A stretch of DNA of 14,129 nucleotides from Firm-04 sp964463355 (GTDB lineage Bacteria; Bacillota; Clostridia; Oscillospirales; Ruminococcaceae): assembly GCA_964463355.1 (NCBI GenBank), contig CAYXBP010000035.1:1-14129 (forward strand), given 5' to 3'. The translations under genes and the position numbers were made by a program. The notes under the pieces were generated by a model. It saw only the letters and a list, made by a program, of their open reading frames with translations. It was not told the DNA's origin and ran no database searches. Below are positions 6,759-14,070 of the stretch, piece after piece. Position 1 is the first letter of the stretch. Each line of letters opens with the position of its first letter.

Positions 6759-8684
6759 ATGGACAAAAAAACAGAATTCAAGCCGTATATTCCGGCATCG
6801 AAGATCACACCGGAATTAACAGTCACGTCTGTTATCATGGGTGCGCTGCTGGCAATTGTGTTCGGGGCAGCCAATGCCTATCTGGGGCTGCGCGTGGGCA
6901 TGACGGTATCCGCATCCATTCCGGCGGCGGTCATTGCAATGGGTGTCATTCGGGTGATCATGAAGAAAAGCTCGATCCTCGAAAGCAATATTGTACAAAC
7001 CATCGGCTCGGCGGGTGAATCCGTTGCGGCTGGTGCGATTTTCACAATTCCTGCGCTGTTTCTCTGGGCTGCCGACGATTCCTTGAACATGGAAAAACCT
7101 GGCATCATTGAAATCACCCTGATTGCCGTCATCGGCGGTCTGCTCGGCGTATTTTTCATGATTCCCCTGCGCAACGCCCTCATCGTGCGCGAACACGGTG
7201 TACTCCCCTATCCAGAGGGCACTGCCTGTGCAGAGGTGCTGCTTGCCGGCGAAGAAGGCGGCTCAAGCGCATCTACCGTGTTTGCAGGCATGGGATTTGC
7301 TGCGCTGTTCAAGTTCATCATTGATGGCTTGAAGGCTGTGCCAGGTGAAATCTCACTGCGCGTGAAGGGCTTTGCTGGTGAAATCGGCACACAGATATAC
7401 CCTGCCGTGATGAGCGTCGGCTATATCTGCGGTTTCCGCATCTCCTCGTATATGTTTGCTGGCGGTGTGCTGAGCTGGCTGGTACTCATTCCACTGATCG
7501 TAATGTTCGGTGGTGATGCAGTCATCTACCCCAGCGTGCAGGATTCTGTCGCACAGATTTTTGCAAATGACGGCGCAAGCGGTATCTGGAGTAGTTACAT
7601 CCGCTACATCGGCGCGGGCGCACTGGCAGCAGGCGGTATCATCAGCCTGATAAAATCGCTGCCCCTCATCGTGCGTACCTTCAAAGATGCCCTCAAAGGC
7701 ATGGGCAAAGGCGGCGCACAGTCGCAGCGTCGCACAGAACGTGACCTGAGCATGAAAGTCGTGCTGGTCGTCATTGCAATCCTCACACTGCTCATCTGGC
7801 TGATTCCCGCAGTTCCCGTGAATTTGATCGGCGCAATTATTATTGTTGTGTTCGGATTCTTTTTCGCAACCGTGTCATCACGCATGGTGGGTCTGGTTGG
7901 AAGCAGCAATAACCCTGTTTCCGGTATGGCGATTGCCACATTGCTCATCTCCACGCTGATTTTGAAAGCAACCGGCATGACTGGCGCAGAAGGCATGGCT
8001 GCCGCAATTGCAATCGGTTCAATTATCTGCATTGTGGCTGCTATTTCAGGTGATACTTCTCAAGACCTGAAAACCGGCTATCTGCTTGGCTCTACGCCCA
8101 AAAAGCAGCAAATCGGCGAAATCATCGGTGTGGTGGCTTCTGCACTGGCAATCGGCGGCACGCTCTATCTGCTGGATAACGCATGGGGCTTCGGCTCTGA
8201 GGAACTGGGCGCACCGCAAGCAACGCTGATGAAAATGATCGTTGAGGGCGTAATGAGTGCCGAACTGCCATGGGGGCTGGTATTTGTAGGGGCGTTCATC
8301 GCTGTGCTGGTCGAGGTCATTGGTATCCCCGTGCTGCCCTTTGCCATTGGCGTATATCTGCCGGTGCAGCTCAATGCCTGTATCCTCATCGGCGGCATCA
8401 TCCGGTTGGTATTTGACAAGCTGAAAAAGGACGAAACACGCAAAAAAGAGATTGTCAGCGATGGCATTCTGTTCTGCTCGGGCATGATCGCGGGCGAAGG
8501 TCTGGTGGGCATTCTGCTGGCACTGCTTGCTGTATTCGGCGTGGCAGATGCCATTGATCTCTCCGCAAAACTGCATCTGCCGGAGGTCGCTGTCAATATC
8601 GGCAGCCTTGTGGTATTTGGTCTGATCATTCTCTCACTGCTCAGATTTTCTCTCTGGAAGAAGCACAAGAAGGGCAGCGAATAA
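6759..8684 (+). CDS. OPT-family oligopeptide transporter
   Basis: A 641-residue polytopic membrane protein, almost wholly hydrophobic, with many transmembrane helices (about 14-16 by eye). It belongs to the prokaryotic oligopeptide transporter (OPT) family, secondary transporters that use the ion gradient to import peptides or, in some members, metal chelates. Signature stretches are AYLGLRVGMTVSASIPAAVI (40-59), NIVQTIGSAGESVAAGAI (77-94), and further on SSNNPVSGMAIATL and DTSQDLKTGYLLGSTPKKQ. The C-terminus is basic (WKKHKKGSE), probably cytoplasmic. A TTG at 6747 is in frame, but GGAGG (6749-6753) sits 5 bases before the ATG at 6759, so the ATG is the start. Two bases separate its stop from the PqqD-like gene, implying coupled expression. 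The substrate is unknown; peptides are likely given pepD upstream. Confidence 0.92.
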   Translation: MDKKTEFKPYIPASKITPELTVTSVIMGALLAIVFGAANAYLGLRVGMTVSASIPAAVIAMGVIRVIMKKSSILESNIVQTIGSAGESVAAGAIFTIPALFLWAADDSLNMEKPGIIEITLIAVIGGLLGVFFMIPLRNALIVREHGVLPYPEGTACAEVLLAGEEGGSSASTVFAGMGFAALFKFIIDGLKAVPGEISLRVKGFAGEIGTQIYPAVMSVGYICGFRISSYMFAGGVLSWLVLIPLIVMFGGDAVIYPSVQDSVAQIFANDGASGIWSSYIRYIGAGALAAGGIISLIKSLPLIVRTFKDALKGMGKGGAQSQRRTERDLSMKVVLVVIAILTLLIWLIPAVPVNLIGAIIIVVFGFFFATVSSRMVGLVGSSNNPVSGMAIATLLISTLILKATGMTGAEGMAAAIAIGSIICIVAAISGDTSQDLKTGYLLGSTPKKQQIGEIIGVVASALAIGGTLYLLDNAWGFGSEELGAPQATLMKMIVEGVMSAELPWGLVFVGAFIAVLVEVIGIPVLPFAIGVYLPVQLNACILIGGIIRLVFDKLKKDETRKKEIVSDGILFCSGMIAGEGLVGILLALLAVFGVADAIDLSAKLHLPEVAVNIGSLVVFGLIILSLLRFSLWKKHKKGSE

Positions 8685-8686
8685 TC

Positions 8687-9058
8687 ATGGGGCGCAAACA
8701 ACGCAAGCAAGCGGAAGAAAACTATCTGGAACGTTGCCCCTTGCGGGAAGAATCCATTCAATGGACGCAAAACGATGCGGGACTTGTCACTTTGGAGATT
8801 GCAAACAAAGGCGTAATGAACCACATCGCACAAAAGCTGTTCAAAAAGCCAAAGATTTCCTACATCCATCTGGATGAGATCGGCAGCTTTGTGTGGCAAA
8901 GCATCGATGGCAAACGCACAATCATGGATATGGGAAAGCCCATGGAGGAACACTTTGGAGAAAAGGCACAGCCTACCTACGAACGACTGGCGCAGTTTTT
9001 CCATATTCTGGAAAGCTACGGCTTTATACGGTGGAAATGCAATCAACCACCCCTATAA
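8687..9058 (+). CDS. PqqD-like small protein linked to the OPT transporter
   Basis: A 123-residue soluble protein whose C-terminal half matches the PqqD fold (the RiPP recognition element type): YIHLDEIGSFVWQSIDGKRT (59-78), then a helix with EHFGEKAQPTYERLAQFF (88-105) and a closing strand SYGFIRW (110-116). The basic N-terminus (GRKQRKQ) and an NYLERCP segment (12-18) precede it. PqqD-type domains bind leader peptides and deliver them to radical-SAM or other modifying enzymes. Here there is no such enzyme and no obvious precursor peptide. It starts two bases after the transporter stop with only a distant purine-rich stretch upstream, so it probably depends on translational coupling. Function unknown: possibly a peptide-binding accessory of the transporter, or a standalone RRE used elsewhere. 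Confidence 0.82.
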   Translation: MGRKQRKQAEENYLERCPLREESIQWTQNDAGLVTLEIANKGVMNHIAQKLFKKPKISYIHLDEIGSFVWQSIDGKRTIMDMGKPMEEHFGEKAQPTYERLAQFFHILESYGFIRWKCNQPPL

Positions 9059-9072
9059 ATAAACAGACAAAC

Positions 9073-9108
9073 AAAGGGAGAACGCCTGTGCAAAAGCGTT
9101 CTCCCTTT
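9073..9108. terminator. Shared terminator hairpin between the PqqD-like gene and rqcH
   Basis: AAAGGGAGAACGC (9073-9085) pairs perfectly with GCGTTCTCCCTTT (9096-9108) around a 10-base loop, a 13-bp stem. On the minus strand a T-rich stretch (GTTTGTCTGTTTATTTA) follows, a good terminator for rqcH. On the plus strand only the T residues inside the stem are available, so it is a weaker terminator for the transporter operon. It sits between convergent genes. Confidence 0.85.
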
Positions 9109-9135
9109 CCATAATGGAAAACATCGTAATACTTT

Positions 9136-10887
9136 TTATTGGTTGCGTAAAGATTCGCAGCTTACAGCATCGGGCGTGACAAACGCAGTCTGGTAATTCG
9201 TGTAGATCACCATACCCGGGCGACCGCCCGACGGTTTTTTTACGAACTTCGCAAGGCAATAATCCACGGCAACCTGCGCAGAATCCTTTCCCCTGCTGTG
9301 ATACGCTGCAAGCATGGCTGCCTCCTCAAGCGTGCGGTCAGGGGGCGTTTCGCCCTTTGCAAGAACAATCACATGGGCACCATGCACGCTCTGCGTATGA
9401 AACCAATAATCCGTTTTCTCCGCAATGCGCAATGTCAATTGATCGTTTTGATAATTGTTTCGCCCCACCAGAATCTCATAGCCATCGGAAGACAGAAACC
9501 GCAAAGGCGGCAGTGCTTTGGGCGGTTTTGAAGCCTTGCGGCTTTCTTTCAGATATCCCTGCTCTGCCAGTTCCAAACGAATCTGCGCCAGGTCTGATTC
9601 GCAATCTGCGCGGGTCAGGGCATCAAACACGCTATCGATATAGGAAAGTTCCTGCTCACCAGCTGCAATCCGCGCGGTGAGCATTTTTTTTGCTGTGCAA
9701 GCCTTCTGATACTTTTTGTAATAATGCTGTGCATTCTGTGCAGGTGTCATTCGCACATCCAATGGAATACGCACCGTGGGCGCATCTTCCTCATAGAAAT
9801 CCTCCACAACCGCAACCGCATCGCCGCGCTGCAACCGATAGAGGTTGGCAGAAAGCAAATCCCCACGGCGACGATCCGTTTCCATGGTATCACAAGCAAG
9901 CAATTCCTCGCGCTGTGCCGCAAGACGCTTACGGATACGCTCGGTGGCATTCACCAAAAAGCGAAAAAGATCGTTGGCACGCTGTCGCATTCTTGCGGCA
10001 TGGTCGCGCTGTGAGAAAAACGCATCCAGTGCAGCGGATGCCGTTGGGTACGCCGTAGTGATCATCAAGCTGCCGTATTGCTCGATATGCCGGAACGCAA
10101 AATCCTTCAGCAGACCATCCTTTGTCTGCACCGTGGTAAAACGGCACTGCATATTAAGCAGCATATCCCGACTTTGGTGGATCACAAACAGCAGACGATC
10201 CATTGCATCCTCACACAACGGAGGCTGCAACGGCATACCATGCCCTGCAAAGTACTCCCACTCACGGGCAATAATGGGCGAAATGCCCTCAAAACAGCGA
10301 ATGAGTGCCTTAGAAAGGGGCTGCTCCGATGCAGATTGCAGTGTATCACGGATGATTGTATCGTCATCGGTCATAAAACACAGGCGCGCATCGCGAGGAG
10401 GCATACTGTACTCCATGCCGGGCAAAACCAATCGCACACGAGAGATATCTTCATCCACGCGGTGGATACTATCAATGATGCGCCCCGTTTCGTTCAGCAG
10501 AATCAGGTTGGAGCAACGTCCCATCAGCTCGCAAACCAGCGTCAGCAAAACAGAATCGCCCAGCTCATTGGTGCAACGAAAATCCAGCATGAGGATTCGC
10601 TCAAGGCCATCCTGTCGCACAGCTTCCAGCTTCCCACCACTCAGATGCTTGCGCATCAGCATACAGAACATGGGCGGCTGTGGCGGATTTTCGATATTCT
10701 GCGTTGTGATATGAATGCGTGCGGCATCGGCTGCGGCAGAGCAAAGCACTTTCACCGCGCCCATTTTTCCGCGAAAGCACAGCACAAGCACATCGCGGGT
10801 AGGTTGGTATATTTTTTCAACGCGGCTGCCAACAAGCTGTGAAAGCTCGGCACGCACGCAAGAGAGAAATGCGCCATCTAACGCCAT
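9136..10887 (-). CDS. rqcH: RqcH/FbpA-type NFACT protein (ribosome quality control)
   Basis: A 583-residue homologue of Rqc2/RqcH, formerly annotated as fibronectin-binding protein. RqcH binds stalled, split 50S subunits and recruits tRNA-Ala to add C-terminal alanine tails that mark nascent chains for degradation. Seen: the NFACT-N domain from the start (MALDGAFLSCVRAEL; PPMFCMLMRKHLSGG at 71-85), a central region rich in charged helices (about 285-345 and 380-445, probable coiled coil), and NFACT-R (about 462-575) with DYWFHTQSVHGAHVIVL and VKKPSGGRPGMVIYTN. The pair aligned with the Asp-Arg of B. subtilis RqcH reads E96-R97 here. AAAGGA lies 8 bases before the ATG at 10887; the longer frame to 10908 lacks this. 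No convincing own promoter was found between the GH9 terminator and the start. Confidence 0.93.
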   Translation of the reverse strand: MALDGAFLSCVRAELSQLVGSRVEKIYQPTRDVLVLCFRGKMGAVKVLCSAAADAARIHITTQNIENPPQPPMFCMLMRKHLSGGKLEAVRQDGLERILMLDFRCTNELGDSVLLTLVCELMGRCSNLILLNETGRIIDSIHRVDEDISRVRLVLPGMEYSMPPRDARLCFMTDDDTIIRDTLQSASEQPLSKALIRCFEGISPIIAREWEYFAGHGMPLQPPLCEDAMDRLLFVIHQSRDMLLNMQCRFTTVQTKDGLLKDFAFRHIEQYGSLMITTAYPTASAALDAFFSQRDHAARMRQRANDLFRFLVNATERIRKRLAAQREELLACDTMETDRRRGDLLSANLYRLQRGDAVAVVEDFYEEDAPTVRIPLDVRMTPAQNAQHYYKKYQKACTAKKMLTARIAAGEQELSYIDSVFDALTRADCESDLAQIRLELAEQGYLKESRKASKPPKALPPLRFLSSDGYEILVGRNNYQNDQLTLRIAEKTDYWFHTQSVHGAHVIVLAKGETPPDRTLEEAAMLAAYHSRGKDSAQVAVDYCLAKFVKKPSGGRPGMVIYTNYQTAFVTPDAVSCESLRNQ

Positions 10888-10957
10888 AGTAAGATTCCTT
10901 TCGGGCATTGTCCTGAATCGGCAGATATCACCAAATCATTCTTTCTGATTCGTTCAC

Positions 10958-10992
10958 AACAAAAGGGACTGCCTGTACAGTCAGACAGCCCC
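10958..10992 (-). terminator. Terminator of the GH9 endoglucanase gene
   Basis: On the minus strand, GGGGCTGTCTG pairs with CAGGCAGTCCC (10965-10992, two G-U pairs, 6-base loop), followed by TTTTGTTGT. The T-run is short, so termination may be leaky, which would let rqcH be partly co-transcribed. A smaller GGCGG/CCGCC hairpin overlaps the GH9 stop codon just before it. Confidence 0.7.
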
Positions 10993-11004
10993 TGCAAGGC
11001 GGCA

Positions 11005-13551
11005 TTAACCGCCCAATTCGTCGGCAGAAATCAAGCCTGCGATGAGCCTGAGGATCCATACAGCGTCTGCGGAGTCCATATCGCCGGAACCGTCGCAGTC
11101 ACCATTGATCATGCCCTGCTCCGATACAACTACCGTAGTATCCTCGGAAAGATAGCGGTTGCAGAGAATGACATCATTGATTTTGACATCACCATCGCAG
11201 TTCACATCGCCGTACTTTACATCCTCCACAACAGGTGCTTCCGTAGTGGTATCACCCGAACCGCTGGATACCGTGGTACCATCCGGCTCAATACCGCCAA
11301 TCAGCACACCGTCGTCATACACGCAGATATTATCAGTTCTGACCTCATTGCCGGCTGCAAAAAACGCGCCGTCATCCTCGAACAGGGTCAGCCCCTGGTA
11401 GCTGGGGTCATTGGTGGGATCCCATTTATCCGTGGGACTATAATAGAACCCAACGCTGAACTGCACTTTTTTGCCGCAATTTGCAAAGTTGTAATCGCCC
11501 CAGCTGAGCTCCACATAGGCATATTTACTGTCACGCTCCCACGCGATAGGCTGTGTGATACTGGAAGCTGCCGGTTCCGCCTCAGCAGAAACCTGATCGT
11601 AAAGAATCTTTGCATCCACGATGCTGAGCGATGTCAGCTCGGAGATATCAAAATAATAACGCACGGTCAGATTCTCCGGTGCTTTTGCGGCAGTAGATTT
11701 TACCATCAGCGAAACTTTTGTAACGCCTGCACCGTCATCATTGAGGTCATCGATGCCGCAAGCCTCTACCCATGTGCCGCTCACGCCACCTTCTCCGCCA
11801 GTACCGCTTCCCCTGCCGCCGTCATCTACAGGTGGGAAATCCGGGGTGATTGCCTGCTTGTAGTCGTCCTTATACAGCAGATACAAACCTGCTGCCGCGC
11901 CAGGACAAGCTGCATTGTAGTCAATGGTAACTTCATTGTAAATCCAGTCGGAGGTTACGTCATTATGCGCATCGGTTGCATCGGGGCCGCCACACAACGC
12001 GCCAAACAGCACATACATCTGCGGATCGGTATCTTCACATTTGGTTAACCCCGAAGCGGCTCTGTGATGAGGATACTGCGCGGAATTTTCATCGAACCCG
12101 ACCAGATAGCTTCGAGGCCCGGAACCGCCCTCACCTTCCAGATAGGTTGTTTCATTCTTACCAAGCAGATACTCCATCTGACCTTTTGCCCACGCCGAAA
12201 GTGCGTAATCACCGTTGGCAGAATTGTACTTATCCTTGCCGTTATTGTATTTATCATACACAAGCGCACAGAACTGTGCTGCGGTATTGTAACGGGCAGA
12301 GCCCCATGTATTCAACCAGAAGTAACCCTGCGGCGTGATTGTACCAACGCCGCCTGTCATATAAGTATTCACAGCCTTTGCAGCGCACGCCCAGAAGTCG
12401 ATATCCTCATACATACTTTTGCCGGTAGCTGTGATGTAATCCATTGCAAGATCGCACAGACCATTGGGGTTTTCAGCGGCGGAATAGGTTTTATCAGACT
12501 GATAGCTCTCGGAGATAATACCCATCAACAGAATAACACCGTTCCACATATCGTTCCAGCAATACACATAAGTGGGTGGTGCATAAAAATCCACCAGCGG
12601 CAGCGCATCGTTGAGATACTGCTTGTCGCCTGTTACCATATACAGCCAGCAAGCAGCGAAGCAATAGTCATCCTCCCACTTGGAAGAACCGTAGTACGCC
12701 TTTGGCCCTTGCTCAATATCCGCGATGGCCTTGTCGTTTTCATTTGCGAATGCAAACAAAGCCTTTGCGTAATCAAGACATTTCTCTGCATAGACAGAAT
12801 CCGTATCTTTAAAGTTCAAATAGTTGATTGCAAGACAGGCTGCGGTATTGGTTACATTACAAGTCGTTGGATTTTCTGCTGTTGCAAACCATGCTGTACG
12901 TGCCATCGTATCGTTTTGCGGCAGATTCCAGTAGGAGTGGTCAAGATCGCCATCGCCCACCTGATAGCAGAACGCGACCACATCACCATTTTCATCACGG
13001 AAGGTACAGCGCATAAAATAATCACAGAAATAGCGGATGATCGTTTCCACATGCTCCTGCTGTTCACAGGCGATATAGGCATCCCGGAACTCATAGTATC
13101 CCCACGAAACGGTTGAACCGGCATATGCTTCAGGCAGACCAAATTTTACATGGTCACCTGCATCATGATAGCCGCCGGATACATCAACTGTACCATCCTC
13201 CGTACCCGTATTCAGAATATCATGATACTTTTCAATGAAATCAGCTGAGAGATTGGTACCCACGCGTGCTTTGATATCCGCGCTCATATCCATAGGAATC
13301 AGCGGTACAGCCGTATCATATGTATGGCAATCGGCACGCCATGCAAAGCGACTGTTTTCGTCTACTTCCGGCCCACACATATTGGCATCATAAAAATGCA
13401 ACGAATACTGCAATGCCTTAGCGAAGTTGTCGTAATCCCCTGCCGGGTCGGTCACAAGTGCAGATGCCTGCATGGGCATAGCACTCAGTGTGAGGATACC
13501 CGCCAGAGAAAGGGCTGTGACACGCCCTTTGAACTTGATATTTGTTTGCAT
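11005..13551 (-). CDS. Secreted GH9 endoglucanase with CBM3c and type I dockerin
   Basis: An 848-residue cellulosomal enzyme expected to hydrolyse beta-1,4-glucan. Order: signal peptide (1-31, cleavage after MQASA); GH9 (alpha/alpha)6 domain (about 37-565); Gly-rich linker (575-592); CBM3 of the c type (about 593-757); short Thr/Ser linker; dockerin (about 778-842). GH9 signs are GGYHDAGDHVKFGLP (126-140, with catalytic-base aspartates D130/D133), PHHRAA (494-499) and NEVTIDYNAA (539-548, E540 the acid). About 30 extra residues lie between WRAD (71-74) and GGYHDAGD compared with the shortest family members. CBM3 signs are RYYFDISEL (631-639), DPTNDPSYQGL (711-721) and ICVYDDGVLIGG (742-753). 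GH9 followed by CBM3c is the theme B architecture, usually processive endoglucanases. GGAGG precedes the ATG at 13551; the in-frame ATG 18 bases earlier would overlap that ribosome binding site. Own promoter and terminator. Confidence 0.95.
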   Translation of the reverse strand: MQTNIKFKGRVTALSLAGILTLSAMPMQASALVTDPAGDYDNFAKALQYSLHFYDANMCGPEVDENSRFAWRADCHTYDTAVPLIPMDMSADIKARVGTNLSADFIEKYHDILNTGTEDGTVDVSGGYHDAGDHVKFGLPEAYAGSTVSWGYYEFRDAYIACEQQEHVETIIRYFCDYFMRCTFRDENGDVVAFCYQVGDGDLDHSYWNLPQNDTMARTAWFATAENPTTCNVTNTAACLAINYLNFKDTDSVYAEKCLDYAKALFAFANENDKAIADIEQGPKAYYGSSKWEDDYCFAACWLYMVTGDKQYLNDALPLVDFYAPPTYVYCWNDMWNGVILLMGIISESYQSDKTYSAAENPNGLCDLAMDYITATGKSMYEDIDFWACAAKAVNTYMTGGVGTITPQGYFWLNTWGSARYNTAAQFCALVYDKYNNGKDKYNSANGDYALSAWAKGQMEYLLGKNETTYLEGEGGSGPRSYLVGFDENSAQYPHHRAASGLTKCEDTDPQMYVLFGALCGGPDATDAHNDVTSDWIYNEVTIDYNAACPGAAAGLYLLYKDDYKQAITPDFPPVDDGGRGSGTGGEGGVSGTWVEACGIDDLNDDGAGVTKVSLMVKSTAAKAPENLTVRYYFDISELTSLSIVDAKILYDQVSAEAEPAASSITQPIAWERDSKYAYVELSWGDYNFANCGKKVQFSVGFYYSPTDKWDPTNDPSYQGLTLFEDDGAFFAAGNEVRTDNICVYDDGVLIGGIEPDGTTVSSGSGDTTTEAPVVEDVKYGDVNCDGDVKINDVILCNRYLSEDTTVVVSEQGMINGDCDGSGDMDSADAVWILRLIAGLISADELGG

Positions 13552-13594
13552 AAAGCCCTCCTTTTTCATCGGTGTTTGTCAGTACACCTTTCCT

Positions 13595-13623
13595 AGTATA
13601 GCACACTTCACAGAAAATTACAA
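13595..13623 (-). promoter_or_regulatory. Promoter of the GH9 endoglucanase gene
   Basis: On the minus strand, TTGTAA (13618-13623) and TATACT (13595-13600) are 17 bases apart, giving a leader of about 37 bases to the ATG at 13551. Confidence 0.8.
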
Positions 13624-13652
13624 GTATGGTGGCAGTTTTTTTGCAAGAAAAT

Positions 13653-13681
13653 TCTCAAAAAACGCTTGATTTTTTTTGAGA
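13653..13681. repeat. AT-rich inverted repeat between divergent GH9 and tRNA-Ser promoters
   Basis: TCTCAAAAAA (13653-13662) and TTTTTTGAGA (13672-13681) are exact reverse complements with a 9-base spacer. The right half covers the spacer of the tRNA-Ser promoter and the loop contains most of its -35 box. It could be a regulator site, a bent-DNA element, or a weak terminator-like hairpin. No transcript is known to end here. Confidence 0.6.
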
Positions 13682-13694
13682 GTTATGGTATACT
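13666..13694 (+). promoter_or_regulatory. Promoter of the tRNA-Ser/tRNA-Ala unit
   Basis: TTGATT (13666-13671) and TATACT (13689-13694) are 17 bases apart. A leader of about 45 bases before tRNA-Ser (roughly 13701-13745) contains CGAC/GTCG and AGGG/CCCT complementary pieces but no gene. Confidence 0.72.
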
Positions 13695-13745
13695 ATTGTT
13701 GTCAGGGAGAACGACGGCTGAGTTGTCGCAGTCTGCCCTCGTTAC

Positions 13746-13836
13746 GGAGATGTATCGAAGTGGTCATAACGAGAACGACTCGAAATCGTTTGAGCGGTAA
13801 CACGCTCCGTGGGTTCGAATCCCACCATCTCCGCCA
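13746..13836 (+). tRNA. tRNA-Ser(CGA)
   Basis: A long-variable-arm tRNA: acceptor GGAGATG/CATCTCC, anticodon stem AACGA/TCGTT with loop CTCGAAA (anticodon CGA), variable arm TGAGCGGTAACACGCTC, T-loop GTTCGAATC, discriminator G and an encoded CCA. It decodes UCG. Confidence 0.96.
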
Positions 13837-13842
13837 TTTTTT

Positions 13843-13918
13843 GGGGCATTAGCGCAGCTGGGAGCGCACCACACTGGCAGTGTGGGGGTCACGGGTTCGA
13901 ATCCCGTATGCTCCACCA
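13843..13918 (+). tRNA. tRNA-Ala(GGC)
   Basis: Acceptor GGGGCAT/ATGCTCC includes the alanine identity pair G3-U70. The anticodon stem CCACA/TGTGG has loop CTGGCAG (anticodon GGC). Discriminator A and encoded CCA. It lies six bases after tRNA-Ser, clearly in the same transcript. Confidence 0.96.
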
Positions 13919-13919
13919 T

Positions 13920-13975
13920 AACTGGATACCAGTTTTGATACAATGAGTATCGAAGCGGGTGTCCAGTTTCTTTTT
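13920..13975 (+). terminator. Terminator of the tRNA-Ser/tRNA-Ala unit
   Basis: AACTGGATACC (13920-13930) pairs with GGTGTCCAGTT (13958-13968; one T-G wobble), with an inner GATAC/GTATC hairpin in the large loop. TTTCTTTTT (13967-13975) follows at once. It begins two bases after the encoded CCA of tRNA-Ala. Confidence 0.8.
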
Positions 13976-14024
13976 GCAAAAGTCCCTATTTGCAAGGGTT
14001 TTCATATACTTTTTAACGATAACA

Positions 14025-14070
14025 GGCTCTACGGTGATTCTGAAATGGTCACCGTGGAGCCTTTTCCGTT
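14025..14070 (+). terminator. Second terminator-like hairpin downstream of tRNA-Ala
   Basis: GGCTCTACGGTGA (14025-14037) pairs with TCACCGTGGAGCC (14049-14061; one wobble) around an 11-base loop, followed by TTTTCCGTTTT. No gene lies between it and the first terminator. It may be a backup terminator or end a small RNA. The rest of 13976-14129 shows no coding region. Confidence 0.65.

Noticed and set aside
6110..6874. Minus-strand frame of 254 codons
   Set aside because: Antisense to pepD and the start of the OPT gene, without a plausible start signal.
8165..9046. Minus-strand frame of 293 codons
   Set aside because: Antisense to the OPT transporter and PqqD-like genes. Low-complexity Ser/Pro/Thr translation, as expected opposite hydrophobic codons.
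9845..10842. Two overlapping long plus-strand frames (289 and 254 codons)
   Set aside because: Both are antisense to rqcH, whose domains and start are clear, and they overlap each other. Their translations show no recognisable motif.
10888..10957. Own promoter for rqcH
   Set aside because: TTGTGA and AATGAT-like pieces exist, but spacing and -10 quality are poor. Read-through from the GH9 gene or an unrecognised promoter is as likely.
12064..13116. Plus-strand open frame of 350 codons
   Set aside because: Entirely antisense to the GH9 catalytic domain, with no ribosome binding site and a Cys/Ile/His-rich translation unlike any family. A composition shadow of the real gene.
13653..13681. CcpA cre site near the GH9 promoter
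   Set aside because: AAGCGTTTTTT resembles half a cre box, but the TG and CA ends of the consensus are missing.
13764..13979. Minus-strand 71-codon frame containing the words HTGFEPVTPTLP and DGGIRTHG
   Set aside because: It is antisense to tRNA-Ser and tRNA-Ala. These phrases are the familiar spurious translation of tRNA genes and not a protein.
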